In this document: piece by piece, positions 34,953 through 44,420 of the stretch
How the letters are laid out: every line of letters starts with the position of its first letter
How positions within the stretch are numbered: the first letter of the stretch is position 1
DNA from: Competibacter_A sp037045535
GTDB taxonomy: Bacteria > Pseudomonadota > Gammaproteobacteria > Competibacterales > Competibacteraceae
Assembly (NCBI GenBank): GCA_037045535.1
Contig: JBAOHI010000062.1
Span: 155,198 to 219,197, forward strand
Reading direction: 5' to 3'
Length of the DNA stretch: 64,000 nt
The notes under the pieces: generated by a model
Told to the model about the DNA's origin: nothing
What the model saw: only the letters and a program-made list of their open reading frames with translations
The model's database searches: none
Made by a program: the position numbers and the translations under genes

Positions 34953-36029
34953 TCACGCGACGGCTCCAGCATGATAGGCCGCGCTTGATTCATGCACGGC
35001 CTCTACCAACGCCCGGACGTGCTCGGGATCGGTCCAAGGTTGAATGCCGTGACCGAGATTGAAAATATGACCGGAGCCGCAGCCGAAATCGGCAAGCACT
35101 TGATCAACTTGCGCGCGGATACGCTCGGGCGTGGCAGCCAGTGCCGCAGGGTCGAGGTTGCCTTGCAACGCCACTTTCGATCCCACTCGCTGCCGGGCCT
35201 GGCCTAGATCGACCGTCCAATCCACGCCTACCGCGTCACAACCGGTCGCGGCGATATCTTCTAGCCAAGCGCCGCCGCCTTTGGTGAACAAAATGATCGG
35301 TATTCGTTGATCGCCAACCTGGCGTGTCAGGTCCGCGACGGTTCGCGCCATGTATTCCAACGAGAACTTGCGATAGGCACGCGATGACAGAATGCCGCCC
35401 CACGTATCGAACACCATCAGGGCTTGGGCACCGGCGGCCACTTGCGCGTTTAGATAGACTGTCACCGCTTGGGTGGTGACGGCTAACAATCGGTGGAGCA
35501 GATCGGGTTGATCGTAAAGCAAGCCCTTGACGCGGGCAAAATCCTTGCTGGAACCGCCCTCGACCATGTAAGTCGCCAGCGTCCATGGGCTCCCGGCGAA
35601 CCCGATCAGGGGAACTCGGCCGGCTAATTCTCGGCGAATCAGCCGGATCGCGTCCATCACGTAGCGTAATTCAAGCTCGGGGTCGGGTACGCCCAATCGG
35701 TCGATATCGGCCCGAGACCGGGCCGGATGCGCCAAAATCGGCCCTTCACCTTCACTGAACGACAGACCGAGCCCCATCGCATCGGGGATTGTCAGGATGT
35801 CGGAAAACAAAATCGCCGCATCCAGCGGAAACCGCTCCAACGGTTGCAAGGTGACCTCGCAGGCCAATTCCGGGGTCTGACATAGCGCCAGGAAACTGCC
35901 AGCACGGGCGCGAGCGGCACGATATTCCGGCAGATAGCGGCCCGCTTGGCGCATCAGCCAGACCGGGGTGAGATCAACCGGTTGCCGCGACAGCGCTCGC
36001 AACAGGCGATCATTCCTCAATTCGGTCAT
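34953..36029 (-). CDS. hemE: Uroporphyrinogen decarboxylase
   Basis: A 358-residue HemE. It opens MTELRNDRLLRALSRQPVD, then PVWLMRQAGRYLPEYR with the substrate-binding Arg residues, ILFSDILTIPDAMGLGLSF with the catalytic Asp, GFAGSPWTLATYMVEG, and ends GHIFNLGHGIQPWTDPEHV. It removes four carboxyls from uroporphyrinogen III in haem synthesis. The start at 36029 matches the E. coli start; an in-frame ATG 10 codons earlier is possible. It is followed by the NUDIX gene on the same strand. Confidence 0.96.
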   Translation of the reverse strand: MTELRNDRLLRALSRQPVDLTPVWLMRQAGRYLPEYRAARARAGSFLALCQTPELACEVTLQPLERFPLDAAILFSDILTIPDAMGLGLSFSEGEGPILAHPARSRADIDRLGVPDPELELRYVMDAIRLIRRELAGRVPLIGFAGSPWTLATYMVEGGSSKDFARVKGLLYDQPDLLHRLLAVTTQAVTVYLNAQVAAGAQALMVFDTWGGILSSRAYRKFSLEYMARTVADLTRQVGDQRIPIILFTKGGGAWLEDIAATGCDAVGVDWTVDLGQARQRVGSKVALQGNLDPAALAATPERIRAQVDQVLADFGCGSGHIFNLGHGIQPWTDPEHVRALVEAVHESSAAYHAGAVA

Positions 36030-36602
36030 GCGATTTCTCGTTTTCTTGGTATCAGACATCCAGAAAATCTCGGATTTCCTTACTGTTTATCAGTCAATTC
36101 ACGCCGGAAATCGAATCGGGTAGGCGCCGTGTGTGCCGGTCCGGTCTTGGCCGGGGAAGCAGTTTCCAATCGTTAAGTGTAGGCGCCCCTGCCGAGGAAT
36201 GCCGCATCACGCTCGTCCGACAACTGTGAAAAAGATTGGGTAGCAGCCGATCTCGATGTCGAGCACGAACTCTACTTTCACGATTTGATCTGAGTGGTGG
36301 GCGTGCATCGATGACCGTGACTCGAACGCCGAGCGACCGGCGAAGCCTGGCACGGGAAGTGCTCCGAAACCAAAGTTGGAACGCTCCTTGCGATACTCAA
36401 CTATGCTTGATCAAGTATACCGCTAGATTGGAGCGTCCAGCAAACCAGTCTTATTATTACCTGTTGAATTAAAATATTTTTTTGAAAATAAACTGGTTTT
36501 CGCAAGAGGTGGTCCCTAGGGCCGGCGAGAGGTTGACATGTCCTCTGTCGGAGGATTGACGCTTGGTGCCTGGTCTTATCGGGACTACATTAATCTTTAA
36601 TA
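36030..36602. other. Intergenic region between hemE and the EAL-HDOD gene
   Basis: About 570 bases. A pair of inverted short repeats (TGGAACGCTCC near 36380 and TTGGAGCGTCCA near 36428) and an AT-rich stretch at 36465-36490 are visible. A TTGACA hexamer occurs at 36533. No gene or RNA was recognised; short open frames here have no family features. Confidence 0.4.
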
Positions 36603-37898
36603 GTGTATCGGCTCGTATCAAAGGAATACGCGTTGACAATCCCGCAAACCGATAATATCGATAATGCCGTTTTTCTCGGGCGGCAACCCATCCTTGATCG
36701 TACTCAGCAGATCGTTGCCTATGAATTGTTATTCAGAGCCTCAGGCGGTAGTAACGCTGCACTGATCGAGGATAATTTCAGGGCGACGGCCGAGGTAGTG
36801 GTCCGGGCGTTTGTCGAAATGGGGCTGGCCAACGTGCTGGGTAATTATTCAGGTTATATCAACGTGGATGAGCGGTTCTTGGCCAGCGAACTCGTGGAAT
36901 TGTTACCACGAGACCGAGTGGTGCTGGAGATCCTGGAAACCGTTCAATTGACGCCAGCGGTCGTGACCCGACTACGCGAACTTCGGCAAAAGGGGATGCG
37001 ACTAGCGCTGGATGACTTCACCCACTTGCGACCGGAACAAGTGCCGGTGTTGGATCTAGTCGAGGTCGTCAAGGTGGATTTACTCGGTTTGCAGGCCGAC
37101 GAAATTCCCCTCATCGTCGAGTGCCTGCATCGCTGGCCGCTCAAGTTGTTGGCGGAAAAGATTGATGACAGTGAGCAATTTCAGCATTGTTCGCAACTGG
37201 GGTTCGAGTTATTTCAGGGTTATTATTTCGCTAAACCGACGATTTTGGTCGGCCGTCGTATCGATCCTGCCCGCATCGGAGTGCTGCGACTCATCAATCT
37301 GGTGATCAGCGATGCGGAAGCGAACGCATTGGAACGGGAATTCAAGCGTTATCCCCACTTGACCTACAAGCTGTTGCGGCTGGTCAACTCGGTGGCGTTT
37401 GGGGTGGCAACCCAAATCGACTCCTTACGTCATGCGATTACAATATTGGGGCGACGGCAATTGCAGCGATGGCTACAGTTGCTGCTGTTCACTCAATGTG
37501 CTGAGGGCGTGCCAGGCCAACCCTTGTTCGCTTTGGCCGCGACTCGGGGCAAGCTGATGGAACTGATGATGGACAGCATTGCTCCCGGTGATCGTGGGCA
37601 AGTCGATCAAGCGTTTATGGTGGGAGCGCTTTCGCTACTGGATGTCTTGTTTGGAATGCCGTTGCCGGATTTGCTGATGGAATTAAATCTGGCGGATGCC
37701 GTGCGCTCCGCTTTGCTAAATGGCGAGGGCCTGCTGGGGCGGTTGCTCAGTATCGTTCGGGCGCTCGAACAAAATCGATTTGCCGACGTGATTGCCCTGT
37801 TGGCCGAGTTGCCGCGATTGTCGCTTTCGCAGGTCAATCAGGCGCAAATCCAGGCGCTTGGTTGGGCCAATGAACTGTCGGCTACTGCCGGAGGATAA
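36603..37898 (+). CDS. EAL-HDOD signal-transduction protein (YuxH-like)
   Basis: A 431-residue two-domain protein. Residues 25-225 are an EAL domain of the divergent YuxH type: LGRQPILDRTQQIVAYELLF in place of YEALLR, INVDERFL, VLEILET, LALDDFTHL (the DDFG-T-G loop is altered), VEVVKVD, LLAEKID and LFQGYYFAKP. Residues 230-430 are an HDOD domain (RIGVLRLINLVI, KLLRLVNSVAFGV, ISL-like helices, FMVGALSLLDVLFGMP). Several residues for c-di-GMP hydrolysis are kept but the loop change suggests weak or no activity; a scaffold or sensor role is likely. Start is a GTG at 36603, with TTG alternatives. The next gene follows after 6 bases. Confidence 0.85.
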   Translation: MYRLVSKEYALTIPQTDNIDNAVFLGRQPILDRTQQIVAYELLFRASGGSNAALIEDNFRATAEVVVRAFVEMGLANVLGNYSGYINVDERFLASELVELLPRDRVVLEILETVQLTPAVVTRLRELRQKGMRLALDDFTHLRPEQVPVLDLVEVVKVDLLGLQADEIPLIVECLHRWPLKLLAEKIDDSEQFQHCSQLGFELFQGYYFAKPTILVGRRIDPARIGVLRLINLVISDAEANALEREFKRYPHLTYKLLRLVNSVAFGVATQIDSLRHAITILGRRQLQRWLQLLLFTQCAEGVPGQPLFALAATRGKLMELMMDSIAPGDRGQVDQAFMVGALSLLDVLFGMPLPDLLMELNLADAVRSALLNGEGLLGRLLSIVRALEQNRFADVIALLAELPRLSLSQVNQAQIQALGWANELSATAGG

Positions 37899-37904
37899 AC
37901 AAAA

Positions 37905-38507
37905 ATGTCGGAAAGTCAGTTGCCAGGTTCGACCGCGCGCAATCCTGATCTTGATTGGTCCCAAATCCGCGAGACTATTCTTATGCTGGCTTTGACCATC
38001 GCGCAGATCGAGATGGCGATGCGGGATAGCGATGGGTCGGTGGAAGTATTGAGCAATTCGTTCACTTCGATGATGGGACAGGTCAAGATGATCGAGAGAA
38101 CCGCTGCCTCTTTACCAGAGATGGAGGGAGTCACCGGTGCCAAGGCCGCGATCATCGACAATTGCAACACAGTGAGCGAGATGATGCGCTCCGCCATTGT
38201 GGCTTTTCAGTTCTACGATAAGCTGACTCAGCGTCTGGGGCACGTCAATGGCAGCATGAGTGCGTTGGCGGATTTGATCGCCGATCAACGGCGGTTATAT
38301 AACCCTTACGAGTGGATGGGGATGCAGGAAAAGATCAAATCCCGCTATACCATGGAAGAAGAGCGGATCATGTTCGATGCGATTATGCAAGGCAAAACCA
38401 TCAAGCAAGCGTTGGCTGCATATGTTCAGGCGATGGAGGAGAAAAAGCAGAAAGGTGCCAACCTTGGTTCCGGTTCCGACAGTGACGAAGATATCGAACT
38501 GTTTTAG
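37905..38507 (+). CDS. Helical CheZ-like signalling protein, partner of the EAL-HDOD protein
   Basis: A 200-residue, almost entirely helical, acidic protein. Visible features are a first helix IRETILMLALTIAQIEMAM, a long coil through SFTSMMGQVKMIERTAAS, then VAFQFYDKLTQRLGHVNGSM, a pattern seen in CheZ-like and related chemotaxis-associated proteins, and an acidic ending SDSDEDIELF. It starts 6 bases after the EAL-HDOD gene, so the two are probably co-regulated and may interact. The CheZ resemblance rests on the FYDKLTQRL motif only; phosphatase activity is not claimed. Confidence 0.5.
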   Translation: MSESQLPGSTARNPDLDWSQIRETILMLALTIAQIEMAMRDSDGSVEVLSNSFTSMMGQVKMIERTAASLPEMEGVTGAKAAIIDNCNTVSEMMRSAIVAFQFYDKLTQRLGHVNGSMSALADLIADQRRLYNPYEWMGMQEKIKSRYTMEEERIMFDAIMQGKTIKQALAAYVQAMEEKKQKGANLGSGSDSDEDIELF

Positions 38508-38605
38508 GGGCAGCGTCATCGTTGCCCCCGGTAAGTTCAGTATTTAGGCGTCACTCTCTCCTCGGTGCTGGGTTCCCACCAGCAGGAAATGAGTTTTGCC
38601 CAGAT

Positions 38606-40888
38606 TTAAATCCGATAGCGACGCAGCGCGTAATCTTGGGCGTCAACCGTGGCGATCGCGGTCATGTTGATGATGCGTCGTGCCGAAGCCGAACGGGTCA
38701 GGATGTGCGCCGATTTGGCCAGACCGAGCGTGATCGGTCCCACCGACACACCGTTGGTCACTTCCTTCAACAAATTGTGGGAGATGTTGGCCGCATCCGC
38801 GTTAGGCATAATCAACAGATTAGCGGCGCCTTTCAGCCGCGAATGTAGAAAGGTCCGATTGCGCAGTTCTTCGGACAAAGCCGCGTCGCCGCGCATTTCG
38901 CCGTCCACTTCCAAGTCGGGCGCACGCTGGCGGATCAACTGTAGAGCTTCCGCCATCTTGCGCGCTTGCCGCGACTTGTGCGAACCGAAGCTGGAGTGAG
39001 AGAGCAAGGCGACTTTCGGCGGCATGAAACGGCCCACTTCCTCCGCTGCCAGCAAAGTGATGTCGGCGATTTCGTCGGCCGTTGGATCGGCATTGATATC
39101 AGTGTCGCAGAAGAATAACGGCCCTTGCGAAGTGATCAGCATGTTCATCGCCGCAGGCGTCTTGACTCCTTCGCGCAAGCCAATGATATCCAATATATAT
39201 TCCACATGGTCGGGATAGCCGCCGATCAGTCCGCACAGCAGGGCATCGCCGTAGCCGAGGCGTAATAGCAGTGCGCCGATCACGGTGGCGCGGGTGTTGA
39301 CCCGAACCCGGGCTTTGTTGGGATCGACGCCATAGCGTCCGCGCAGCTTGTGATATTCCTGCCAGCATTCCTCGTAGTGGGGGTTGTTCTGGGGATCGAT
39401 GATCTCGAAATCCTGATCGGGACGGATGCGCAGGCCCAATTCGACGATACGTTGCTCGATCCGCCAGCGCCGCCCGATCAGGATCGGTTTGGCGAGGCCA
39501 TCGTCGATGACGCCCTGCACCGCCCATAGCATCCGCTCTTCTTCGGCCTGGGCGTAAATGACCCGTTTGGGATCGCTCTTGGCACGATCGAACACCGGTC
39601 GCATGATCAAGCCGGAACGGTAAACCCGTTGGCTGAGTTGCGTGCGGTAAGCAGCAAAGTCCGAAATCGGGTGGGTCGCAACGCCGCTTTCCATCGCGGC
39701 CTTGGCGACCGCCAGGGGTAGGGTGAGCAACAAGCGCGGTTCGAACGGTTTAGGAATCAGGTATTCGGGACCGAATGTAATGGCTTGATCGCCATAGGCG
39801 GCGGTTTCCTCGTGGGAATGGGGCTCGCGGGCCAGCGCCGCCAAGGCACGCACGCAGGCGAGCTGCATCGCTTCGTTGATGTGGGTCGCGCCCACGTCCA
39901 GCGCGCCCCGGAAGATATAGGGAAAACAGAGGACGTTATTGACCTGATTGGGATAGTCGGAGCGGCCGGTGGCGATGATCGCATCGGGCCGCACCGCCTT
40001 GGCCTCTTCCGGCATGATCTCGGGCACTGGGTTGGCCAGTGCCAGAATCAGCGGTTTGTCGGCCATGGTTTTCACCATATCGCCGGTCAAAACTCCGGCC
40101 TTGGACAGTCCCAGAAAGATATCCGCGCCAACGATAGCTTCGGCCAGCGTACGGGCCGGAGTATCGGCGGCGTAGGCGGCTTTCTCTGGGTCGAGATTGC
40201 CACGTCCCTGATAAATCACGCCCCGGCTGTCGCAGACGATGACATTTTCCCGCCGCAGGCCCAAGCCGAGTAACAAATCGAGGCAGGCGATACCGGCCGC
40301 GCCGGCGCCGGAAGTGACCACTCTTACTTGGGCAATATCCTTGCTCACCAGCGACAGAGCGTTGAGCACGGCGGCGGCGGTGATGATGGCGGTGCCGTGC
40401 TGGTCGTCGTGAAACACCGGAATCTTCATGCGGTCGCGCAACTGGCGCTCGATGTAGAAGCATTCCGGAGCCTTGATGTCCTCCAGGTTGATACCGCCGA
40501 AACTGGGTTCCAGGCTGGCGATGATCTCGACCAGTTTGTCGGGGTCGTGTTCGCTGATTTCGATATCGAACACGTCGATGCCGGCGAATTTCTTGAACAG
40601 GACACCTTTTCCTTCCATCACCGGCTTGGCCGCCAGCGGACCGATATTGCCCAAACCGAGCACGGCGGTGCCGTTGGTGATGACCGCTACCAGGTTGCCA
40701 CGAGCGGTGACGGTGGAGACCTCGCGAGGATCGTCCACGATCGCTTCGCAAGCGGCGGCGACACCGGGGGAGTAGGCCAGCGCCAGATCGCGTTGGTTAG
40801 CGAGCGGCTTGGTCGGGGTCACTTCGATCTTGCCGTAGGGAGCCATGCGATGGTAGCGCAAGGCGCGTTCGTTGAAATCGTCAGCCAT
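38606..40888 (-). CDS. maeB: NADP-dependent malic enzyme with phosphotransacetylase-like C-terminal domain
   Basis: A 760-residue MaeB. Residues 1-430 are the malic enzyme part (HRMAPYGKIEVTPTKPLANQ; LALAYSPGVAAACEAI; GTAVLGLGNIGPLAAKPVME; FDIEISEHDPDKLVEI; the NADP site VVTSGAGAAGIACLDLL). Residues 430-760 are a PTA-like domain (FDRAKSDPKRVIYAQAEEER, GGYPDHVEYILDIIG, LLSHSSFGSHKS, NLLIMPNADAANI). It decarboxylates malate to pyruvate; the PTA-like domain is regulatory and binds acetyl-CoA. The ATG at 40888 is used; the frame is open to 40942. It is divergent from the fumarase gene, sharing a promoter region of about 235 bases. Confidence 0.96.
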   Translation of the reverse strand: MADDFNERALRYHRMAPYGKIEVTPTKPLANQRDLALAYSPGVAAACEAIVDDPREVSTVTARGNLVAVITNGTAVLGLGNIGPLAAKPVMEGKGVLFKKFAGIDVFDIEISEHDPDKLVEIIASLEPSFGGINLEDIKAPECFYIERQLRDRMKIPVFHDDQHGTAIITAAAVLNALSLVSKDIAQVRVVTSGAGAAGIACLDLLLGLGLRRENVIVCDSRGVIYQGRGNLDPEKAAYAADTPARTLAEAIVGADIFLGLSKAGVLTGDMVKTMADKPLILALANPVPEIMPEEAKAVRPDAIIATGRSDYPNQVNNVLCFPYIFRGALDVGATHINEAMQLACVRALAALAREPHSHEETAAYGDQAITFGPEYLIPKPFEPRLLLTLPLAVAKAAMESGVATHPISDFAAYRTQLSQRVYRSGLIMRPVFDRAKSDPKRVIYAQAEEERMLWAVQGVIDDGLAKPILIGRRWRIEQRIVELGLRIRPDQDFEIIDPQNNPHYEECWQEYHKLRGRYGVDPNKARVRVNTRATVIGALLLRLGYGDALLCGLIGGYPDHVEYILDIIGLREGVKTPAAMNMLITSQGPLFFCDTDINADPTADEIADITLLAAEEVGRFMPPKVALLSHSSFGSHKSRQARKMAEALQLIRQRAPDLEVDGEMRGDAALSEELRNRTFLHSRLKGAANLLIMPNADAANISHNLLKEVTNGVSVGPITLGLAKSAHILTRSASARRIINMTAIATVDAQDYALRRYRI

Positions 40889-41123
40889 GTTCGAACGGTT
40901 CCTGGTAAAGATGGCGGGATATCGCCATAGGGTAGTGGTCAAGGGGAGGTAAGGTTACTGCAAAGCTATTAGAGGGGTGTAGAACTAAAAAGTGTGCCTG
41001 TTACGCTGGGCTCAAGTGATTGGAATGCTGCCCCGCCGGGCTCGCTGGAATGCGGTAAAATGACCGCTGCCATCACAAGTTCTGGGCGCGGTCGCGCCTG
41101 ATTCCTCGCTAGTAGGAGATACC

Positions 41124-42638
41124 ATGACCACCATTCGTCAAGAAGATTTCATCCAGAGTATCGCCGACGCCTTTCAGTACATTAGCTATTACCATCCCGT
41201 CGATTACATCAAGGCGTTGGCACAAGCCTACGAGCGCGAGGAAAGCCCGGCCGCCAAGGATGCCATCGCGCAAATTCTGATCAATTCGCGGATGTGCGCC
41301 GAGGGCCATCGCCCGATCTGTCAGGACACCGGTATCGCCCTGGTCTTCCTCAAGGTTGGCATGGACGTGCATTGGGACGCCAAGCTGTCGGTGCAGGAGA
41401 TGGTCGATGAGGGTGTACGCCGCGCCTATCTCAACCCGGACAATAAGCTGCGGGCTTCGGTGCTACGCGATCCGGCCGGCAAGCGTCTTAATTCCAAGGA
41501 TAATACGCCGGCCGTGGTGCATTACGAAATCGTTCCCGGCCATCATGTGGAAGTGATTTGCGCGGCTAAGGGCGGCGGTTCCGAGGCCAAATCCAAGTTC
41601 GCGATGCTCAACCCGTCCGATGATTTGGTGGACTGGGTGTTGAAAACCGTGCCGCAGATGGGTGCTGGCTGGTGTCCGCCGGGTATTCTCGGCATCGGTA
41701 TCGGCGGCACGCCAGAGAAGGCGTTCATGCTGGCCAAGGAATCGCTGATGGCGCCGGTCGATATTCAGGAATTGATCGCGCGCGGTCCTAAGAATCGCGC
41801 CGAGGAACTGCGCATCGAGTTGTACGAGAAGGTCAATGCGCTCGGCATCGGCGCGCAGGGGCTCGGCGGCCTCACCACCGTGCTCGATGTGAAGGTGCTC
41901 GACTATCCGACCCATGCAGCCAACCTTCCCATCGCCATGGTGCCGAACTGCGCGGCGACCCGTCACGCGCATTTTCACCTCGATGGCAGCGGTCCGGCCA
42001 AGCTGGAACCGCCGAGCTTGGACGATTGGCCGAAGCTGACCTACGCGCCGACCAACGCCCGCTGGGTCGATTTGGCCACCGTTACCCGCGAGGAAGTGGC
42101 AACCTGGAAGACCGGCGAGGTATTGTTGCTCAACGGCAAGCTATTGACCGGCCGCGATGCTGCCCACAAGCGGATGACCGATATGCTGAATGCGGGGCAA
42201 AAATTGCCGGTCGATTTTACCAACCGGTTCATCTACTACGTCGGTCCGGTCGATCCGGTGCGCGATGAGGTGGTCGGTCCCGCTGGCCCCACTACCGCGA
42301 CCCGCATGGATAAGTTCACCCGCCAGATGCTCGAACAGACCGGCCTGCTGGGCATGGTTGGCAAATCCGAGCGCGGCCAGGTCGCCATCGATGCCATCCA
42401 GGACAACCGAGCGGTGTACCTGATGGCGGTGGGCGGCGCGGCCTATCTGGTGTCCAAGGCCATCAAAGCGGCCAAGGTGCTTGCCTTCGAGGATCTCGGC
42501 ATGGAAGCGATCTACGAGTTCGAGGTTAAGGATATGCCGGTGACGGTGGCGGTCGATTCCAAGGGTTCCAGCGTCCACAGAACCGGGCCGAAGGAATGGC
42601 AGGCCAGAATCGGCAAGATTCCGGTGGTGGAGGCGTAA
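41124..42638 (+). CDS. Class I (Fe-S) fumarate hydratase
   Basis: A 504-residue class I fumarase (FumA/FumB-like in its long, single-chain form). The N-terminal alpha domain has EGHRPICQDTGIALVFLKVG with a cluster Cys, KGGGSEAKSKFAMLNPSD, GWCPPGILGIGIGGTPEKA and GIGAQGLGGLTTVLDVKV. The beta domain has NGKLLTGRDAAHKRM, the GPTTATRMDKFT stretch and GKSERGQVAIDAIQ. It interconverts fumarate and malate and makes a TCA-cycle partner with the SDH and malic enzyme genes in this window. A TAGGAG site precedes the ATG. Divergent from maeB. Confidence 0.95.
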   Translation: MTTIRQEDFIQSIADAFQYISYYHPVDYIKALAQAYEREESPAAKDAIAQILINSRMCAEGHRPICQDTGIALVFLKVGMDVHWDAKLSVQEMVDEGVRRAYLNPDNKLRASVLRDPAGKRLNSKDNTPAVVHYEIVPGHHVEVICAAKGGGSEAKSKFAMLNPSDDLVDWVLKTVPQMGAGWCPPGILGIGIGGTPEKAFMLAKESLMAPVDIQELIARGPKNRAEELRIELYEKVNALGIGAQGLGGLTTVLDVKVLDYPTHAANLPIAMVPNCAATRHAHFHLDGSGPAKLEPPSLDDWPKLTYAPTNARWVDLATVTREEVATWKTGEVLLLNGKLLTGRDAAHKRMTDMLNAGQKLPVDFTNRFIYYVGPVDPVRDEVVGPAGPTTATRMDKFTRQMLEQTGLLGMVGKSERGQVAIDAIQDNRAVYLMAVGGAAYLVSKAIKAAKVLAFEDLGMEAIYEFEVKDMPVTVAVDSKGSSVHRTGPKEWQARIGKIPVVEA

Positions 42639-42652
42639 AAGATTAGCATTGT

Positions 42653-42681
42653 GGATAGGGTTGCCTGAGGCAATTCTATCC
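42653..42681 (+). other. Stable RNA hairpin just after the fumarase stop
   Basis: The arms GGATAGGGTTGCC and GGCAATTCTATCC pair over 13 bp (two G-U wobbles in RNA) around a TGA loop, 14 bases after the stop. No T-run follows, so it is more likely to protect the mRNA 3' end or weakly terminate than to be a classical terminator. Confidence 0.6.
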
Positions 42682-42779
42682 GCGCAAGCTTTGCCGGCGA
42701 GGCGGTCGCCTGTCATCGCCGGTTTTTGATCAGGCGTTTCAGGAGTATTGGGGCAGCACACCAACGGGAGATCTGCATC

Positions 42780-43439
42780 GTGTGCGGTCGTTTCATTCAG
42801 GCAAGTTCTAGCCAAATCTTGGCCGAGCGACTGGGATTGATGCTTCCTCTGGATTACGCTCCGCGCTACAACGTGGCTCCAAATCAATCGATTTTGGCGA
42901 TTCGCGCTCCCGCCGGCGCACGGGAACTGGCGTGGTTACGCTGGGGCTTGATTCCATCATGGTCGCCGGAACCGCGCCTGAAATACAGCACCATCAATGC
43001 CCGTGCCGAGACGGTGGCGGACAAGCCGACTTACCGCCAAGCGTTCCGCCAGCGGCGCTGCCTGATTCCCGCCGATGGATTTTACGAGTGGCGGCGGATC
43101 GACAGCGGCAAGCAACCCTACTGCATCGGCTTGGTCGATCAGCAGCCGTTCGCGCTCGCTGGCTTATGGGAGCGCTGGGAATGGGAAGGGCAAGCCGTTG
43201 AGTCCTGCACGATTTTGGTGACCCAAGCTAACGCCTCCATTGCTCCGATTCACGACCGGATGCCGGTGATTTTAGACCCGGCGGCCTATGACGTTTGGCT
43301 GGATTCAACTGTACGGGATCCGGTCCGATTGCTGCCGTTGCTGCGGCCGTATCCAGCCGACCGTACGATGCTCTGGCCGGTGGGGCTGGCGGTCAACCGG
43401 CCTGGCAACGACGGCCCTGAGGTGATGGCGCCGGTTTAA
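42780..43439 (+). CDS. SRAP-domain protein (YedK/HMCES-like)
   Basis: A 219-residue SRAP protein. The GTG start gives Met-Cys-Gly-Arg-Phe, exposing the catalytic Cys2 after Met removal. Other family marks are YNVAPNQSILAIR, LRWGLIPSW, INARAETVADKPTYRQAF, RRCLIPADGFYEWRR and IHDRMPVIL with the active-site His. SRAP proteins form covalent links with abasic sites in single-stranded DNA to protect them. The start is fixed at 42780 by the Cys2 requirement and a GGGAGA site. Confidence 0.93.
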   Translation: MCGRFIQASSSQILAERLGLMLPLDYAPRYNVAPNQSILAIRAPAGARELAWLRWGLIPSWSPEPRLKYSTINARAETVADKPTYRQAFRQRRCLIPADGFYEWRRIDSGKQPYCIGLVDQQPFALAGLWERWEWEGQAVESCTILVTQANASIAPIHDRMPVILDPAAYDVWLDSTVRDPVRLLPLLRPYPADRTMLWPVGLAVNRPGNDGPEVMAPV

Positions 43440-43470
43440 GACTGTTCCGTATTGTGGTGAGAACAACTCA

Positions 43471-43905
43471 ATGAAACGCATCCTGTTTCTATGCACCGGT
43501 AATTACTACCGGAGTCGATTCTGCGAAGAGTATTTCAATCATGGGGCAGGGCTTCGCGGTTTGGTGTGGCGGGCCGATTCACGGGGATTGGCGCCCGATG
43601 TTACCGTTTTTCGCAATCCCGGCCCCTTGTCGCCGAAGACCTTGGAAGCGCTTCGGGATCGGGGTGTCGCTCTCGACGGTAATCTCCGATATCCGCTGGC
43701 GGCGCATTCCACCGACTTGGCCCGAGCAGATCGAACCATCGCCTTGAGCCGACGCGAGCATGAACCCATGGTGGAATCGTTCTTTCCAGCTTACGGGCGA
43801 ACCATCGAGTATTGGGAGGTAGGCGATGTCGAGATCGAGTCCCCTGCCAGCGCCATCGAGAAAATGATCGAATTGACGGACCAGTTACTCGGCGGGATCG
43901 GATAG
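43471..43905 (+). CDS. Low-molecular-weight phosphotyrosine phosphatase-like protein
   Basis: A 144-residue protein beginning RILFLCTGNYYRSRFCEEYF, which contains the C-x5-R-S phosphatase loop (Cys8, Arg14). An Asp-rich late segment (DRTIALSRREHEPMVESFFP, GDVEIESP) is where the family's general acid lies; a canonical DP pair is not obvious, so activity is plausible but unproven. It begins 31 bases after the SRAP gene on the same strand. Confidence 0.75.
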   Translation: MKRILFLCTGNYYRSRFCEEYFNHGAGLRGLVWRADSRGLAPDVTVFRNPGPLSPKTLEALRDRGVALDGNLRYPLAAHSTDLARADRTIALSRREHEPMVESFFPAYGRTIEYWEVGDVEIESPASAIEKMIELTDQLLGGIG

Positions 43906-44129
43906 AAAAACGCCACGCTGTTCAACGCGTTGCCTAGGGATCCTATCGGGTGTGATTTGCCACCGCAGCCTGCTCAAAAATGATGACGAATAATTAATAA
44001 AAAAATGACATCAATTTTATTATTGATGCTTTTTAGGAAGTTTTTTATAATATATCGTGTTCCTAGTATATCCTGTATTTTAGTTTTTATGATGTGTTAG
44101 TTACAGGCTTTGAATATCTTGAGGGCGTA

Positions 44130-44420
44130 ATGATGATCAGTGGTGCGTTGTATTCCGGCATGGCCAGCATCCACTCGGGTATGAAGCTCATGGACGGCAG
44201 CGCGCAGACCATCGCTCGCCAAGCCATGACCTCGCCCGATTCGAGTAATCAAACAACCAGCAGTTCAGTGTCGGGGACTTCCGAGTACATCTCGCCTACC
44301 GGAGATTTGACCCAAGCCTTGGTCGAACAGCATCAGGCGTTGTACCAAGTTCAAGCCGGAGCGAAAATCATCCAAACGAGCGACAAGGCACTGGGTAGCT
44401 TGCTTGATGCCTTTGCCTGA
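44130..44420 (+). CDS. Small protein resembling a flagellar rod C-terminal segment
   Basis: About 96 residues from the ATG pair at 44130/44133 (GTG at 44094 also possible). The start, ISGALYSGMASIHSGMKLMD, is an amphipathic helix. The middle is Ser/Thr-rich. The end, QALVEQHQALYQVQAGAKII then QTSDKALGSLLDAF, resembles the C-terminal helix of flagellar rod and hook proteins (LV-x-x-x-x-AQRAY-x-ANAKVIQT-x-DEML-x-TLLD). No flagellar genes are nearby. It sits behind a very AT-rich 200-base stretch that could hold its promoter. Function unknown. Confidence 0.5.
   Translation: MMISGALYSGMASIHSGMKLMDGSAQTIARQAMTSPDSSNQTTSSSVSGTSEYISPTGDLTQALVEQHQALYQVQAGAKIIQTSDKALGSLLDAFA

Noticed and set aside
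36236..36472. 78-codon open frame upstream of the EAL-HDOD gene
   Set aside because: Composition and content look random; no start signal.
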